Shown: piece by piece, positions 33,356-44,131 of the stretch | How positions within the stretch are numbered: position 1 is the stretch's first letter | Layout of the letters: every line of letters starts with the position of its first letter | Source: Hypoxylon rubiginosum | Lineage: Eukaryota; Ascomycota; Sordariomycetes; Xylariales; Hypoxylaceae | Length of the DNA stretch: 64,000 bases | Direction: 5' to 3' | Assembly: GCA_902806565.1 (NCBI GenBank) | Contig: CADCXA010000031.1 | Location: 2,046,001 to 2,110,000 of the forward strand | Translations under genes and position numbers: made by a program | The notes under the pieces: model-generated | Told to the model about the DNA's origin: nothing | Databases searched by the model: none | Seen by the model: the letters and a program-made list of their open reading frames with translations, nothing else

Positions 33356-34299
33356 TCATGAACTCTTTGCGTAGTAGCGCCTAAGCTCGGATATACCTCT
33401 TGCACCATTATTGATCAAATCTAGCGCCCAAGCAGGGAGCAACCAGCTCAGCCACTTGGCCTCCGTGGACATAGCACCGCGCCATGTACAGCCTTTTGCG
33501 CCGCCGAGGATATCGTTTACTATGTTGCGAGCAGTTACATCCACATGTTCCAATTCAGGCATTTTCTTCCCATCGCGAGCATCCACAATGAACTGGTGAA
33601 CGGGTTCATAGTACGAGTCTGAGGACATCTGGAATGCATCGTGTTGGGTCGAGTTGGCCACGATAGGTGTATCGACCATGCCGATTATCACTGTTACTAC
33701 ACGCACCCCCAGTGGCTCCAGCTCGACGCGCATGACTTCGGAGATCTGCTTGACCGCTGCTTTAGAGGTGCTGTATAAGCCTGTGTGTTGGCGCATAGAA
33801 ATATCAGTTAGGATGAGGAGTGCAGAGTAGGTAGGTACCTTAGGTAGGCTTGCGTACCTAACCATGCAATCGTGAGGTTCCAACCAATCGAGCTATGGTT
33901 GACAATGACGCCCTTAGCCTTAATGACCATGGGCGCAAACGCCTGCGTGACAGCTAGGACGCTCCAGAAGTTAACGTCAAAGACCTTCTTAGCCTCCTTG
34001 ATGTTGGTGTCTAATAAGGGCATAACGAAGTCGCGCCCGGCGTTGTTGACAAGCATATCAAGAGTTCCCCCTGTACGCTCTTTGACTTGCTCGACACACC
34101 GTGCGATCGACTCCTCAGAGGTTACCTCGAGATCGAGAATATCAACGTTGTTAAGGGCTGCTAATGTTCCGGCCTTAGACGTGTTCCGTAGCGTTGCGAA
34201 CACGTGGTAACCTTTCTCGCAGAGAATCTTGGCCATGGCAGCCCCGATGCCACCGTCACTACAGCCCGTGATGAGCGCTGTCTTCTTGGAGATTAGCAT
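33356..34299 (-). CDS. short-chain dehydrogenase/reductase, Ayr1-like
   Basis: NAD(P)-dependent oxidoreductase of the classical SDR type. Exons 33858-34299 and 33356-33780, 288 aa. The intron 33781-33857 uses GTACGC...ACACAG and contains the tandem tacctacct motif. Motifs: cofactor loop TGCSDGGIG near residue 11, NNAG near 86, VNHSSIGW, and catalytic YSTSK after the splice junction. The TGCSxGGIG start and overall layout resemble the Ayr1 1-acyl-dihydroxyacetone-phosphate reductase group, but many SDRs share this. The substrate cannot be fixed from sequence. A hydrophobic C-terminal stretch (WLSWLLPAWALDLI) may associate with membranes. Confidence 0.87.
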
Positions 34300-36470
34300 G
34301 GTTATTACGATGCTATGCTGTGTTGCTCTGCTTCGAAGGGAGGGTTGGTGGACTAATCAAGCGCAGAACGGATATAGGTGTAGCTTTGAAGGACGCCAAT
34401 GGTGTAAATAAATTGTAAGCTGCGTTTTTCCATGTACCAATCATAGCGTTCAAGTACTTAATCTTATCGTATTACGTAGCACCTATGCTACCTCGCTTGT
34501 CTAAGGCTGAGGTCACAGCTGGCCGGGGGTCCAAAAAGGGAGAGCCATCTTGTCAGCTGTGTTTTGACAGTCACAGTATCGAAGCTGGACAAATCAACAC
34601 TAACAGATGCGCCTTGCTTGAAAATACACAAGATGTCTACAGTGCGCTTTCATGAGTCTTTCGATCTGATGATGTCGCAGCTAGATAATGAGGCTCCTGG
34701 CACGCTAATCGAAATTAGTGGTGAGAATTGGAGGTGAAGGTGGTGGGTGTGAGTTTCAAGGTGAATGGCCGTCAAAGTAACTACGATCGGCTGTGATGTT
34801 TTGGCATTGTAGGTACACTGTCTCGGCTAGACATCACTAAAATCAATGTTGGAGATAGCTTTATGCCAACTACCCTAGGCCCCCCCGGATCGTATCTTCT
34901 CCTCATGAACCAATGGGTTCGTAAAGGGAATCCTCGTTGAGATGGCTGGTCAAGGTATCGAGAGGTAATGATGGAGGAACACTGCTTAGTTGAACTAGTA
35001 CCGCACAGCTCGTGACAGGCATCGCTATCCCGTCTTCGGACTTAGCAACCTATGCTCGATTTAGCCATCTCTTAGGCACTGACGCTACGGAACGAGAGGT
35101 AGATGAATACGCTTACGGCGACGTCGCACTATGGGCACTGTGAGTGCTGCACTCCTCTCCGACGGCAACAAAGCAAGGCGCTAGTGTAGGCATGCGTTTG
35201 CATCCAGGCGGTCCGTCCCGAAACCGAAGTGGAGCCGGGCAGGTCGCTGGCTGTGTACGGGCTTGATAACTTGTTCGGCAGTGGAATTACCTGGGTGCTT
35301 CACTCGAGCGCGTAAGACATTACCTAGCTTTGTGTCATTGGCGGAGAATGTTATCGGAAAGCTACCCTCGTCAAGGGCAGTAGGTTAAATTCTGGTGCCT
35401 CCGCGGTGTTTTCTGTATTTCGATCTCTATGCACTCCGGGTTGATATTCAGTTCTGGTTCTGTTTCCGTCCAAAGAAATGTGGTCTATCTCAGAGGAAAA
35501 CTTCATGACGTGTAGGATATGTTGCCTTTCATCTCGCACAACCGGAAGAGGCTAGACTGTTGATAGCCACGTTTATTCTTTGAGACGCAGAGTATCGAGC
35601 TTCAAAGAGAGAATGAAATTGATCAAGTGCTTCTCCATCGTATTGTCTCATCTTTCAATCAAGATCCCAAGAGTATCTACCTGGTAATTGGTTGGCAGCA
35701 AGCTCAATTCTGGGGTCGTTTTGTGAAGTTGAAAAAGGGACTCATGTTCAATGTCTCGGGGGACACAAGACTTGCAGCCCTACAGGTAGTGTAAAAAAAC
35801 GCCGGAAACAGTGAGCCCTGCTGGGGGCAGGTCTCACTGAACACGAAACTGTCGCCCTCTCATTGGTTATATTTTTATAGACCCATGTCCGTTCGCGCCT
35901 CGACGCGACCTCATCACCCTACCACTTCTGCAAGCGGCGGCGGGGTCTGCGGGGATAGCTTCGCTTCGTTCTTCATTCCAACGTTTGTTTGCTCTGCTAG
36001 TTCTGCTAGACCGCTTGAGCGGGGGCTGCAGGTCCTTGATCGGGGTTGCTTCCGATCTTCCCCTGCATGCTTACCTCGATGCTCATTCTCGACCTGCATA
36101 TTCCTCATTTCAGCTTGTAAAAGAGCCGCCTGCGCTCGTTGCCTTCGGCCAAGGCCATGTGGTAGCAAACATACCTACCTACCTACGTAAAACATAAACA
36201 TCGGCCAATAAATACACAAATTTGCCCCTTTTCTCTTGGGAACTTTCATATGTTCGTCATGTTTCTTCCTTTGAAGCAATTCTAAATTTGGCGTCACCCT
36301 CACTCGTCACCTGAAAGCATGTCCTACGCTAAATGGATCTCGATTGGGTCTTTAATTTAATGTTGTGGATTTTACCAGTAGGAAATCCGGGGTAAGTATG
36401 CCAAGATAGGGGCAATATGGGATAGCGCATACTAAGTCCCTGTGTAAAGTTATCGAACCCTATCGTAAAA
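34300..36470. other. long intergenic region with decayed coding traces
   Basis: About 2.2 kb between the SDR and the methyltransferase gene. Besides the PKS-like fragments, a 70-codon open stretch near 35573-35780 shows no family I know. A cctacctacctacg run lies at 36173-36186. Confidence 0.4.
34630..35330 (+). pseudogene. possible relic of a polyketide synthase C-terminal region
   Basis: No long frame exists, but scattered fragments in frame with the same strand look like pieces of a reducing PKS: VRFHESFDLMM...GTLIEIS near 34640-34725 (end of an acyltransferase, LIEIGPH-like), ARFSHLLGTD near 35060-35090, and VEPGRSLAVYGLDNL near 35230-35275, which resembles the acyl-carrier motif PL..YGVDSL with the phosphopantetheine serine position changed to Asn. 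The fragments are separated by stops. The order matches AT before ACP, but the distance is far too short for a whole enzyme. Weak call. Confidence 0.25.
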
Positions 36471-39400
36471 ATGGAACTCGACCTCGGTGCCTCTAAATTA
36501 CAGCCGTCTCCGACTCCTGACCTCCCAAACGATGAACCTTTGCGAGCCTCCAATTCAGACCACGATATCTCGCTCCTCGATTCGCCACCTCCGTATTCGT
36601 GCCATGACCCCATTCCTACTATCGAAGATGCTACCGATAACCTCGGACATGACTGGTCCCTTACACAGGAAACTGTCACAAGTCTTGTGCCGGAGCCCAT
36701 ACGTGACACAAACTATCCGAGCGACCCGGAGTATCAGCCTTATGAGGGCCGAGAGACAGCTCCAGACATAGAGAGTAAGGAGACACCTAGAGAGAGACCT
36801 ATAGTTGTGGAGATACCTCAATCTGTCCTTACTCAACCAAGGTCGCTTTACCAGGGTTTCATACCTCCTGCTACTGGATCTCGAGAATGGGCTGCTATAA
36901 CTGCCCTTGTCGAGGTTGCGAAGTCGCAGGAGCCCCTAGAGGATGGTTATACCGAATTCGATCTAGATGATTTTGCTATCTATTTCTCATCGGATTGGTA
37001 TCCCAATGAACTCAAACCATTGCATCACCTCGCAACCCGGCTGGCAAATGATCATTTCTATTTCGACGGCGTCGTTAGCTGCGGCGCAAAGCGGTTCTAC
37101 CTCAAGAAAATACCTTTTCGACAACTTCCCATTGGAAACTACGGTGCTGAAGAGCACACGGTTGGAGACCAGATTTGGATACGGTCGAAATTCAACGAAA
37201 CCGAGAAGAATGAGATATACTATAAGCTGAAGTCGCCTGCGATCGAGTATGTACGATTCTACCAGCCTTTTCTTTGGATTGTCGACTTAGCCAAGCACGT
37301 ACTTGATTATTGCGACCACCTGAAGGAGCAAGGTCGCCGGGCCGTATTGTATGATTTCAAGTCGCGTTTTAGTACCTGGCTCCTAGGAAAGCACCTGGGA
37401 TCGGCCGTCTTTGAACGATGGCATTCTACCAACCGGAGTAGCGATTTCCGAGCCGCTATTGTCGCTAATATCAATTTTATTTGGAAAGAAGCTTGTGGCT
37501 TGGATTCTACCACCACCTCGTGGCATACAATCTGGGATGAAGTCAAATACCAGAACAGGTATGAGCCGAATATCGCATTTGATGAAGCGCCTCTTGATAA
37601 GATAATCGTAGGTGACGTACGGACAAAACCACGAATAAACGGCCAAATCCTACCGACCGTCGTAACTCCGTATGTACATGATTTGTTTCTCCATTTGCCT
37701 TTCGGAAACGTCCTCAAGCGGGTAGAGCCTTCTGCTATCATCAAGGAGAAGCAGTCGGCCCTTATGCGGAACACTCGGCCAGTCGAGCAACATAGCCCAC
37801 CCACGGTTAACCGAAACGGCGACGGTCTCGATCGTAAGGCATTCATTGCCTCGATTGAACCTGGGGACGTAATCTCAACGAAACCGGACGATGACAACAC
37901 GGATACGCTATGGGAACGAGCTGAATCGATACATCACGAAGGCGAACATCTATGGTTCGGTCTCGTGCAGAAAGTTCATCAGTCTCCTAAGGGAAACCGT
38001 TATTTTGACGTAATTTGGTTGTATCAGTCCATTGACACCCCGTGTGGTGTCATGAAATACCCTTGGAATAACGAACTCTTCTTATCCAATAACTGTACCT
38101 GCCACCACGGCACAGCAAAGATACAGGCGGATCAGATCCTCTCAACACACAATGTTGAATGGTTTGGAAGTCCCTCTACAACTGCCGAATATTTTGTTCG
38201 TCAAACTTATCTTTCCGATGAATGCCGGTGGACTACTATGAAGAAAGAGCACATGATTTGTGCGGAGGAGAGATCTGATAGAGAGTTACCGTATAAGGTC
38301 GGTGACGCTGTCCTCGTCGAAACCAATCCAAAAATCCTTCAGCTAGAGACGTTTATTGTCGAGGGTTTCTTCGATGAAGGGAAGAACCACTACGCTAGGT
38401 TACGGAAACTTACGCGGAGAAGAGATGTTGATAAGGACGCCCCCAATTCTCCTCCGAACGAAGTCGTTTACACAGATCGAATTTTTGAGATTATTTCTCG
38501 CAGTATTTCTCGACATTGCCTTGTCAGAGCATTCCGGCTTGGGGAGAAGATACCCACCCCTTACAACTACGACGGCACTGGCAATGCTTACTTTATGACA
38601 CACCAGGAAATCATCATGGAGGGAGGCGAACCAACTTATGTCCCCCTCGACATGGGCCTCGTAGACAACCTACGGCAAGGTTTTGACCCCGTTCGACCAC
38701 GTCAAGCTCGGATGCTCCGGGGACTTGACTTGTACTGCGGAGGCGGGAATTTTGGGCGCGGGTTAGAAGACGGCGGTAGTATAGAGATGCGCTGGGCCAA
38801 TGACATCTGGAGGGAGGCCATTCACACATATATGGCGAATGCTAAACCGGACACTTGTACGCCCTTCTTGGGCTCAGTCGATGGCCTCCTGCTTAGAGCA
38901 ATGGAGGGGAAAGATGGCATAGTCCCGCAACCCGGAGATGTTGATTTTATATCTGCCGGTTCGCCATGTCCCGGGTTTTCGCCGCTCACTCTAGACAGGA
39001 CTACAGCGGACCAGCGAAAGAACCAGTCCCTTATTGCGTCTTTCGCATCTTTTATCGATCTGTACCGCCCGCATTACGGACTGCTCGAGAATGTGCCGCA
39101 GATGGTGAACACGAAGCGGCTCCGAGATCTGTGCGTCTTTTCCCAGCTCGTCTGCGCACTCGTTGGTCTGGGCTATCAAGTCCAGGTCATGTTTCTCGAC
39201 GCATGGTCATTCGGCGCAGCGCAGACTCGGAGCCGAGTATTTCTCTGCTTCAGCGCCCCTGGCTTTCGAATGCCCAAGGTTCCGGCATCGTCGCACTCTC
39301 ACCCGGCCGGCACAAGATTAAACAAACTTGGCGAGATGTCTTGCGGGCGACCCTTCGACAGGAGAAAGCTAGTGTCCACCCCGTTCAAGTTCGTCAGCGC

Positions 39401-40328
39401 CAGTGAGGCCACGAAAGACCTGCCGGATATCCAAGACGGCAAACCAGATTTCTGCGTCGGCTTTCCGGACCACCGGCTGTCTATGGGCCTCACTCCTCCC
39501 GTGCGGAAACAAATATTCCGTATCCCCACCCAGCCCTGGGAGATGAACTTCAGCAAGGCTTGGTTTGGAAAGCCAGGTATGCCTCCCGTCCTGGACAAGA
39601 GCGACCGCGACCTATTCCCGATACAATCAGGACTGAGGGTACAGAGGGGCTCGAAGTCATGGTCTCGCATCCATCCGAACCGCCTCTTCGGCACCATCGC
39701 CACGAGGTGCAACCCTACAGATGCCCGTATCGGCGCCCTGATCCACTGGCACCAACATCGCCCAATGACCCTCATGGAGGCCAGACGCGCGCAGGGATTT
39801 CGCGACGACGAAGTACTGGTGGGTTCGTCGTTGAGCCAATGGCACCTCATCGGCAACAGCGTGGCGAGGCAGGTGTCGATGGCGCTCGGGCTCGCGATCC
39901 GGGAGGCCTGGTTCGGGACCCTCTTCGACGAGCCGCATCTGCCCCAAACCGGGCTGGCCGCTGTAGCCCAAGAGCCGGTATTCGAGAATGGCAATGCCTC
40001 GCCCTCTAACCGTTCGATGTCCGTAGGAGCCGTCGATAACGGTATACCTGACTTGCGCTTTCCGATCGAGGCAGAATCCTCGAGCTCTAATTCCCCCTCT
40101 AACGATCCCTTCTTGGCGTCTACCCCACCGAAGACAATCTCGTTTACGCCCGCCACCACCGACTCGAACGGTGTGTCGGACCTTGAAAACGGCCGCAAGC
40201 GACCGCTGGAGTGGTACGTCGAGATTACGACCAAGAAACCACGGCCTGATGCCAGCCCCGAAAGGGAGAACCACGATAGTCTCTTTGTGGACGAGCCCGA
40301 GGAGCAACATCAGGGTTTATACTTATGA
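36471..40328 (+). CDS. dim-2: DIM-2-type DNA (cytosine-5) methyltransferase
   Basis: Predicted nuclear enzyme maintaining or establishing 5-methylcytosine; in Neurospora DIM-2 methylates RIPed DNA, guided by H3K9me3/HP1. Intronless, 1285 aa. N-terminal ~460 residues: acidic/Pro-rich start then a conserved fungal region. Two BAH-like domains follow at about 460-600 and 600-740 (LWFGLVQKVHQSPKGNRYFDVIWLY; DAVLVETNP...FIVEGFF...ARLRKLTRR), with a CxC..H cluster between them (NNCTCHHGT). The catalytic domain has motif I LDLYCGGGNFGRGLE near 748, motif IV SAGSPCPGFSPL with the catalytic Cys near 832, motif VI LLENVPQM near 872, motif VIII QTRSRVFLCF, motif IX RRAQGF, and motif X GNSVARQ near 1127. 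PCPGFS and ENV argue for DIM-2 rather than RID. All catalytic motifs appear intact. Confidence 0.9.
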   Translation: MELDLGASKLQPSPTPDLPNDEPLRASNSDHDISLLDSPPPYSCHDPIPTIEDATDNLGHDWSLTQETVTSLVPEPIRDTNYPSDPEYQPYEGRETAPDIESKETPRERPIVVEIPQSVLTQPRSLYQGFIPPATGSREWAAITALVEVAKSQEPLEDGYTEFDLDDFAIYFSSDWYPNELKPLHHLATRLANDHFYFDGVVSCGAKRFYLKKIPFRQLPIGNYGAEEHTVGDQIWIRSKFNETEKNEIYYKLKSPAIEYVRFYQPFLWIVDLAKHVLDYCDHLKEQGRRAVLYDFKSRFSTWLLGKHLGSAVFERWHSTNRSSDFRAAIVANINFIWKEACGLDSTTTSWHTIWDEVKYQNRYEPNIAFDEAPLDKIIVGDVRTKPRINGQILPTVVTPYVHDLFLHLPFGNVLKRVEPSAIIKEKQSALMRNTRPVEQHSPPTVNRNGDGLDRKAFIASIEPGDVISTKPDDDNTDTLWERAESIHHEGEHLWFGLVQKVHQSPKGNRYFDVIWLYQSIDTPCGVMKYPWNNELFLSNNCTCHHGTAKIQADQILSTHNVEWFGSPSTTAEYFVRQTYLSDECRWTTMKKEHMICAEERSDRELPYKVGDAVLVETNPKILQLETFIVEGFFDEGKNHYARLRKLTRRRDVDKDAPNSPPNEVVYTDRIFEIISRSISRHCLVRAFRLGEKIPTPYNYDGTGNAYFMTHQEIIMEGGEPTYVPLDMGLVDNLRQGFDPVRPRQARMLRGLDLYCGGGNFGRGLEDGGSIEMRWANDIWREAIHTYMANAKPDTCTPFLGSVDGLLLRAMEGKDGIVPQPGDVDFISAGSPCPGFSPLTLDRTTADQRKNQSLIASFASFIDLYRPHYGLLENVPQMVNTKRLRDLCVFSQLVCALVGLGYQVQVMFLDAWSFGAAQTRSRVFLCFSAPGFRMPKVPASSHSHPAGTRLNKLGEMSCGRPFDRRKLVSTPFKFVSASEATKDLPDIQDGKPDFCVGFPDHRLSMGLTPPVRKQIFRIPTQPWEMNFSKAWFGKPGMPPVLDKSDRDLFPIQSGLRVQRGSKSWSRIHPNRLFGTIATRCNPTDARIGALIHWHQHRPMTLMEARRAQGFRDDEVLVGSSLSQWHLIGNSVARQVSMALGLAIREAWFGTLFDEPHLPQTGLAAVAQEPVFENGNASPSNRSMSVGAVDNGIPDLRFPIEAESSSSNSPSNDPFLASTPPKTISFTPATTDSNGVSDLENGRKRPLEWYVEITTKKPRPDASPERENHDSLFVDEPEEQHQGLYL

Positions 40329-40751
40329 GCGGATAGCTTGGAAGGCGCTATGTATGATATGGATAACGGTTGGATCGTGTTCATTTCGCATTGCATTGGT
40401 AGATGGGATCTACTCTTCTTGGCGTCATTGTGTATGACTGTCAGGGCGAGTCTTACGATCTTGGAATAGATGATCCGGAAGGTTTAGAGCCCGTCGTTCT
40501 TGGCGGACCACCTGCTTTGGAGTTCGGGCAAATATGGCGCAAACGGACACCTAGCATTACATATGTGCATTCAGGACTTGGTAGACGTGTAGGTCAATCA
40601 TCGGTTATAGGTTCGCATGTATGATCCCCTGAAAAGAGACTCCAGGAAATGGGGGCGTGGAGTGATAGACTAGGAGGAATAGACATGCTGGTAAGCTGGA
40701 AGCAGCTGGGCTAATATAATACTTAATCTCTTAAAAATCAAGTGTTAATTA
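40329..40751. other. intergenic between convergent genes, no gene seen
   Basis: Holds the two 3' ends. The 73-codon frame at 40403-40624 shows no recognisable feature. Confidence 0.45.
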
Positions 40752-42516
40752 TCACGCCGCGAGTGAATAGGTGTCCCTTGGGCCTAGAATACCTGGCACC
40801 CGTTGGACCCTGAAAGCCTTTTCCCTGCGCGCCGGGATTTGCGTACTCTGGACCGGTATCGTACAGCTTGACATCTCGGTGCCTGCTACACGCCCGTAGC
40901 TCAAAGCCAACACTTTGACCTTGGGGTTGGTAGCGTTCTGTGAGAGCAAATTACAGGTTTCCCTTAATAACTCCAGAAACAAGGTGTCATTGCCGCCTCC
41001 CGATCGATCATAAAATGCCTCTAGATCGACCAGGACATAAAGTTGTCGATTTGCCTGGGCTAGAACTGATTGTAGCAGGGCAACCCAATCCTGGCTCGTC
41101 TTTGCGCCCTGCAATCGTGCAACGGTAAGAGCCATCGACTTCTCCGTCCCCAGCGGTAGATAGTTTTGTAGAATCTGTAAAACTAGTTGTTTGATAGCCT
41201 CTGTATAGGACAGCGTTCGTGCAAAGCCTTTTCCGATGGGCTTAAGTAGCCAAAGAGCTGTAACATGGTTTGCTTTGAGCTCATCTATGATATTGATGAC
41301 GAAGTCCTTCATGAGGGGATGCGAGGAGAGCTTCCCCTGTGTGACGACCAGACCCGAACGGTCGAGAGATGTCCAGCTGCGCAGCTTGGGGTCTAGCCAG
41401 AACGGTCTCGTCTGCATCTGGATTCCGGTATTTCTTCGCCGGTTCCGTGCTACCTTGCAGTATTGGTACGTCTTTATACACCCCCAGGGAGAATCTCCAT
41501 CCGATATAGATGCCATGATATTGATGCCTTGGGACTCGGTTAAGAGTGTGTTGTTTTCAACCAAGGCACTGGAGTGGAGTGCTTGGCTAGTCGATTGCGC
41601 TTCGAGCAATTTTGATATCTTCTCCAGGACTTGCTGGCTGGTCAGATCATGCTTGTCGTTGAGAGCCTTGATCTGCGAGAGCGAAGCTAGGTTCAGATTG
41701 TGCAGCTCCCTTATTTCGGCTTGCATCCCAGCAAACGCCAGCTTCTCGATCCGACGGGAGCATTCCTCTATTCCGTCAAGACTATCCTGGAACTTCAACT
41801 CCCACGGGCGTATGACACTGTGGTACGCTCGTAAGAGTGAACCTTCATCATACCACTCACGGGCCTTCATGAAAAACTCGAGGAGGCTGACATAGAGATC
41901 TGTAATCGCGGATTCCATCCTCTCGTTTGAGTAGAGAGTGTACGATAGTTCTAGACGGGGTAGACTATCAGCTACTTGGCTAAGCACTTGTGTAATACTC
42001 TTCAGTATGTGCTCATGGTTCACAACAGCCTATTATTTATTAGCAATGAAAGATTCCAGCGTAGATAGAATATAGAGTTTCATACAGTGAAGAGAAACTT
42101 CATTGCACCCCAAACTAGGGAGACATATTCAGGGTGGTGTTGAACCAATACATCCACCACATTCCCATAGTAATGGATCTTGCTAGAAAGTCGATTCAAC
42201 CTGTCGCGCAGTACCGGAAAGCGCTGCTTTGATTCATACTTTGATACGGCATTCCGCAAGATAGCCTGCACATCGTGCATTCCACGGGCAGACTCAGCAA
42301 CGGCCTGCTCCCGGCTGCCAATTGTGAAATCATTCGTATACTTTTCCTTAGCTTGTTGGAAAATATCATCCAGGCGTTTGGGAGGAGAAGTATGACATAT
42401 GCGCTTAGTTTCAAGATCTCAGGGAGCGAAAAGCAGTAGAGCCTAATATTACTTACTCGCCAACCGCTTGTTTTCCATACCAGCTTGCGAGGCCATCGGG
42501 TGAGGCCATGGAACAT
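40752..42516 (-). CDS. DUF7708 (STAND-type N-terminal) protein lacking a NACHT domain
   Basis: Exons 42457-42516, 42086-42403 and 40752-42029, all phase 0, giving 551 aa. The introns are 42404-42456 (GTAAGT...CTAAG, 53 bp) and 42030-42085 (GTATGA...AATAG). DUF7708 is the N-terminal region found on many fungal NACHT/ankyrin STAND proteins of the NLR type. Seen here: KIHYYGNVVDVLVQHHPEYVSLVWGAMKFLF...HEHILKSITQVLSQVADSLPRLELSY, then a coiled segment (EECSRRIEKLAFAGMQAEIREL). The C-terminal part (SHPLMKDFVINIIDELK...VTALWLLKPIG) resembles the accessory domain that accompanies such proteins. No P-loop motif is present. It may act as a NACHT-less adaptor, or be a shortened family member. Confidence 0.75.
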
Positions 42517-43204
42517 TATCGGCCGGTCAATCTGCGGCGCAATTCATTCCTACTACTCATAGAAAGCGAAATATCGATACTTAAACCCGGATTATGGGCG
42601 AAAAACATTCATAGTATAATGAACAGGGCAGAGAACAATATGCTCAAGACTGATCGTAACATCCGCTCATTGAAGACGAGGCTCTAGCTTGAAGGATTTG
42701 AGGGGTTGTGTAGATCAGTAAAAAGTCCGCCAATGCGGCCTCTTACAGCGTGACGATCGAACGCAAGGCAGTATCTATCCCCCCATGTTAGCAACTATGC
42801 AGTCTCTATTGGCTACCTAAAACAAGTGCTATGAGTGGCTTGGAGGGCAGACTAGAGGCACAGCCTACATGGAACTGGGCAGCTGGAGCGGCGATAGACT
42901 GACTCTTCAGCAGGCTGTACACCACAGCAGCCGCTACAAATAGCACTAATGCAAGGTAGGTAGGTACCTATGGGCACATCCGGATTGCTGTACTGATAAC
43001 CCCTAGGTATGCGGGCGGGCAGGTCTTCCTCGACAATAAAATCCAGAGACGAATCGAAAATTTTAATCGCTCACACTTAGGAGATAGCTATCCACCTGCC
43101 TAGTGCCTCTCTATTTATCTCGGAGACTACTCCTTAGGGAATTTTGAAGCTACATCTCCTGAATATTCCGGAGCGGCTATTGTGTGAAATGAAGTTTGCT
43201 GCTA
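42517..43204. other. intergenic, no gene seen
   Basis: Between the divergent DUF7708 gene and the zinc-finger relic. It contains the palindromic motif ggtaggtaggtacctatgg at about 42954-42972. Confidence 0.4.
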
Positions 43205-44131
43205 ATGTCGTGGAGCTTCGACTTAGATGACCCGCCATCTTCGTCACCCAAGGTTATACCTACCAACGTTCCAGAAATTCCATTACCACCAACAACCGGT
43301 CGTGTTAGTCGGGCAAAAAAAGGATTACCCGTTCACACGTGTGATATCTGTAAACCACCGAAGGTAGGCGCCTGAATTCGAATATCACCTTGGATGCGTC
43401 CGTACGCTGAACTTTTACGCGAGAAGAACATCTAAGGTAAATAATTGACGCCAAATTCCGGTGTGACTATATAGCACTCACTGAACATCCACTACAGGCG
43501 TCATTAATTATCTCATAAAACGCCTGGATTTCTATGTAAGGTCCCCAACTGCGGCAAAGGCTTCCACCGGGCTGATCTGCTCCAACGCCATATGGAAAAC
43601 CAGTAAGTCAAAAGCTAAGCAAGAAATATCAGGCTCTGGATAGCTAATCTAAGTATAGCGAAGTAGGATATGCAGCAGGACCTTCTACAGCCACAGTTGA
43701 AAAAGCTACGAAGTTTACACTGGGAGGCTCTGATTCCGAAGAAGAACCAAACCTTGATTCAGCGGAGATTGAAGAGCCCCATACATATATCACGCTTTCG
43801 CGTGATCAAACATCGGCAAGTGGTTGGAAAACCGATCTACTGCAAGTGCTCCGCCTAGCAAAGCCGACGAGTAGCGAGGGAGCTCGACAGAAAAACAACG
43901 ACTTGCTTGCTTCGGTTAAGGGAGCTTCGATTAAGGGAGAGTATTTACAGTCTTACCCAAAATTCGTATCGGCAGAGGAACTACAATCGCCGGAAAAGGT
44001 AATTGAAGATATGGGAAAAAGAACTAGCTCTAAGACTTCAGGGAAGTTCACACGCTACTCCAGCATCCACATCTACGACTCTAGAGATCAAGAACGAAGT
44101 TATGGAGCCCACCTGGCCATTGAGAAATTAT
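43205..44131 (+). pseudogene. broken C2H2 zinc-finger gene
   Basis: The start codon at 43205 opens MSWSFDLDDPPSSS...GRVSRAKKGLPVHTCDICKPPK, the N-terminus of a common fungal C2H2 transcription-factor family. The exons appear as 43205-43363, 43411-43436 (TFTREEHLR), 43498-43602 (RH*LSHKTPGFLCKVPNCGKGFHRADLLQRHMEN) and from 43659. Lesions: the acceptor before 43411 is GA instead of AG; the HLRRHQLSH motif has TAA at 43505-43507 where CAA (Gln) is expected; and a GGG at 43013+1000 (44013-44015) appears to shift the frame toward the AAA gene that follows. From 43660 the frame stays open to a TAG at 44129-44131 through an acidic, family-less region. Not translatable as one protein without repair. 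Confidence 0.7.

Noticed and set aside
35885..36190. 101-codon frame upstream of the methyltransferase
   Set aside because: Cys/Arg-rich low-complexity translation with overlapping frames on both strands; it probably lies in the promoter or 5' leader.
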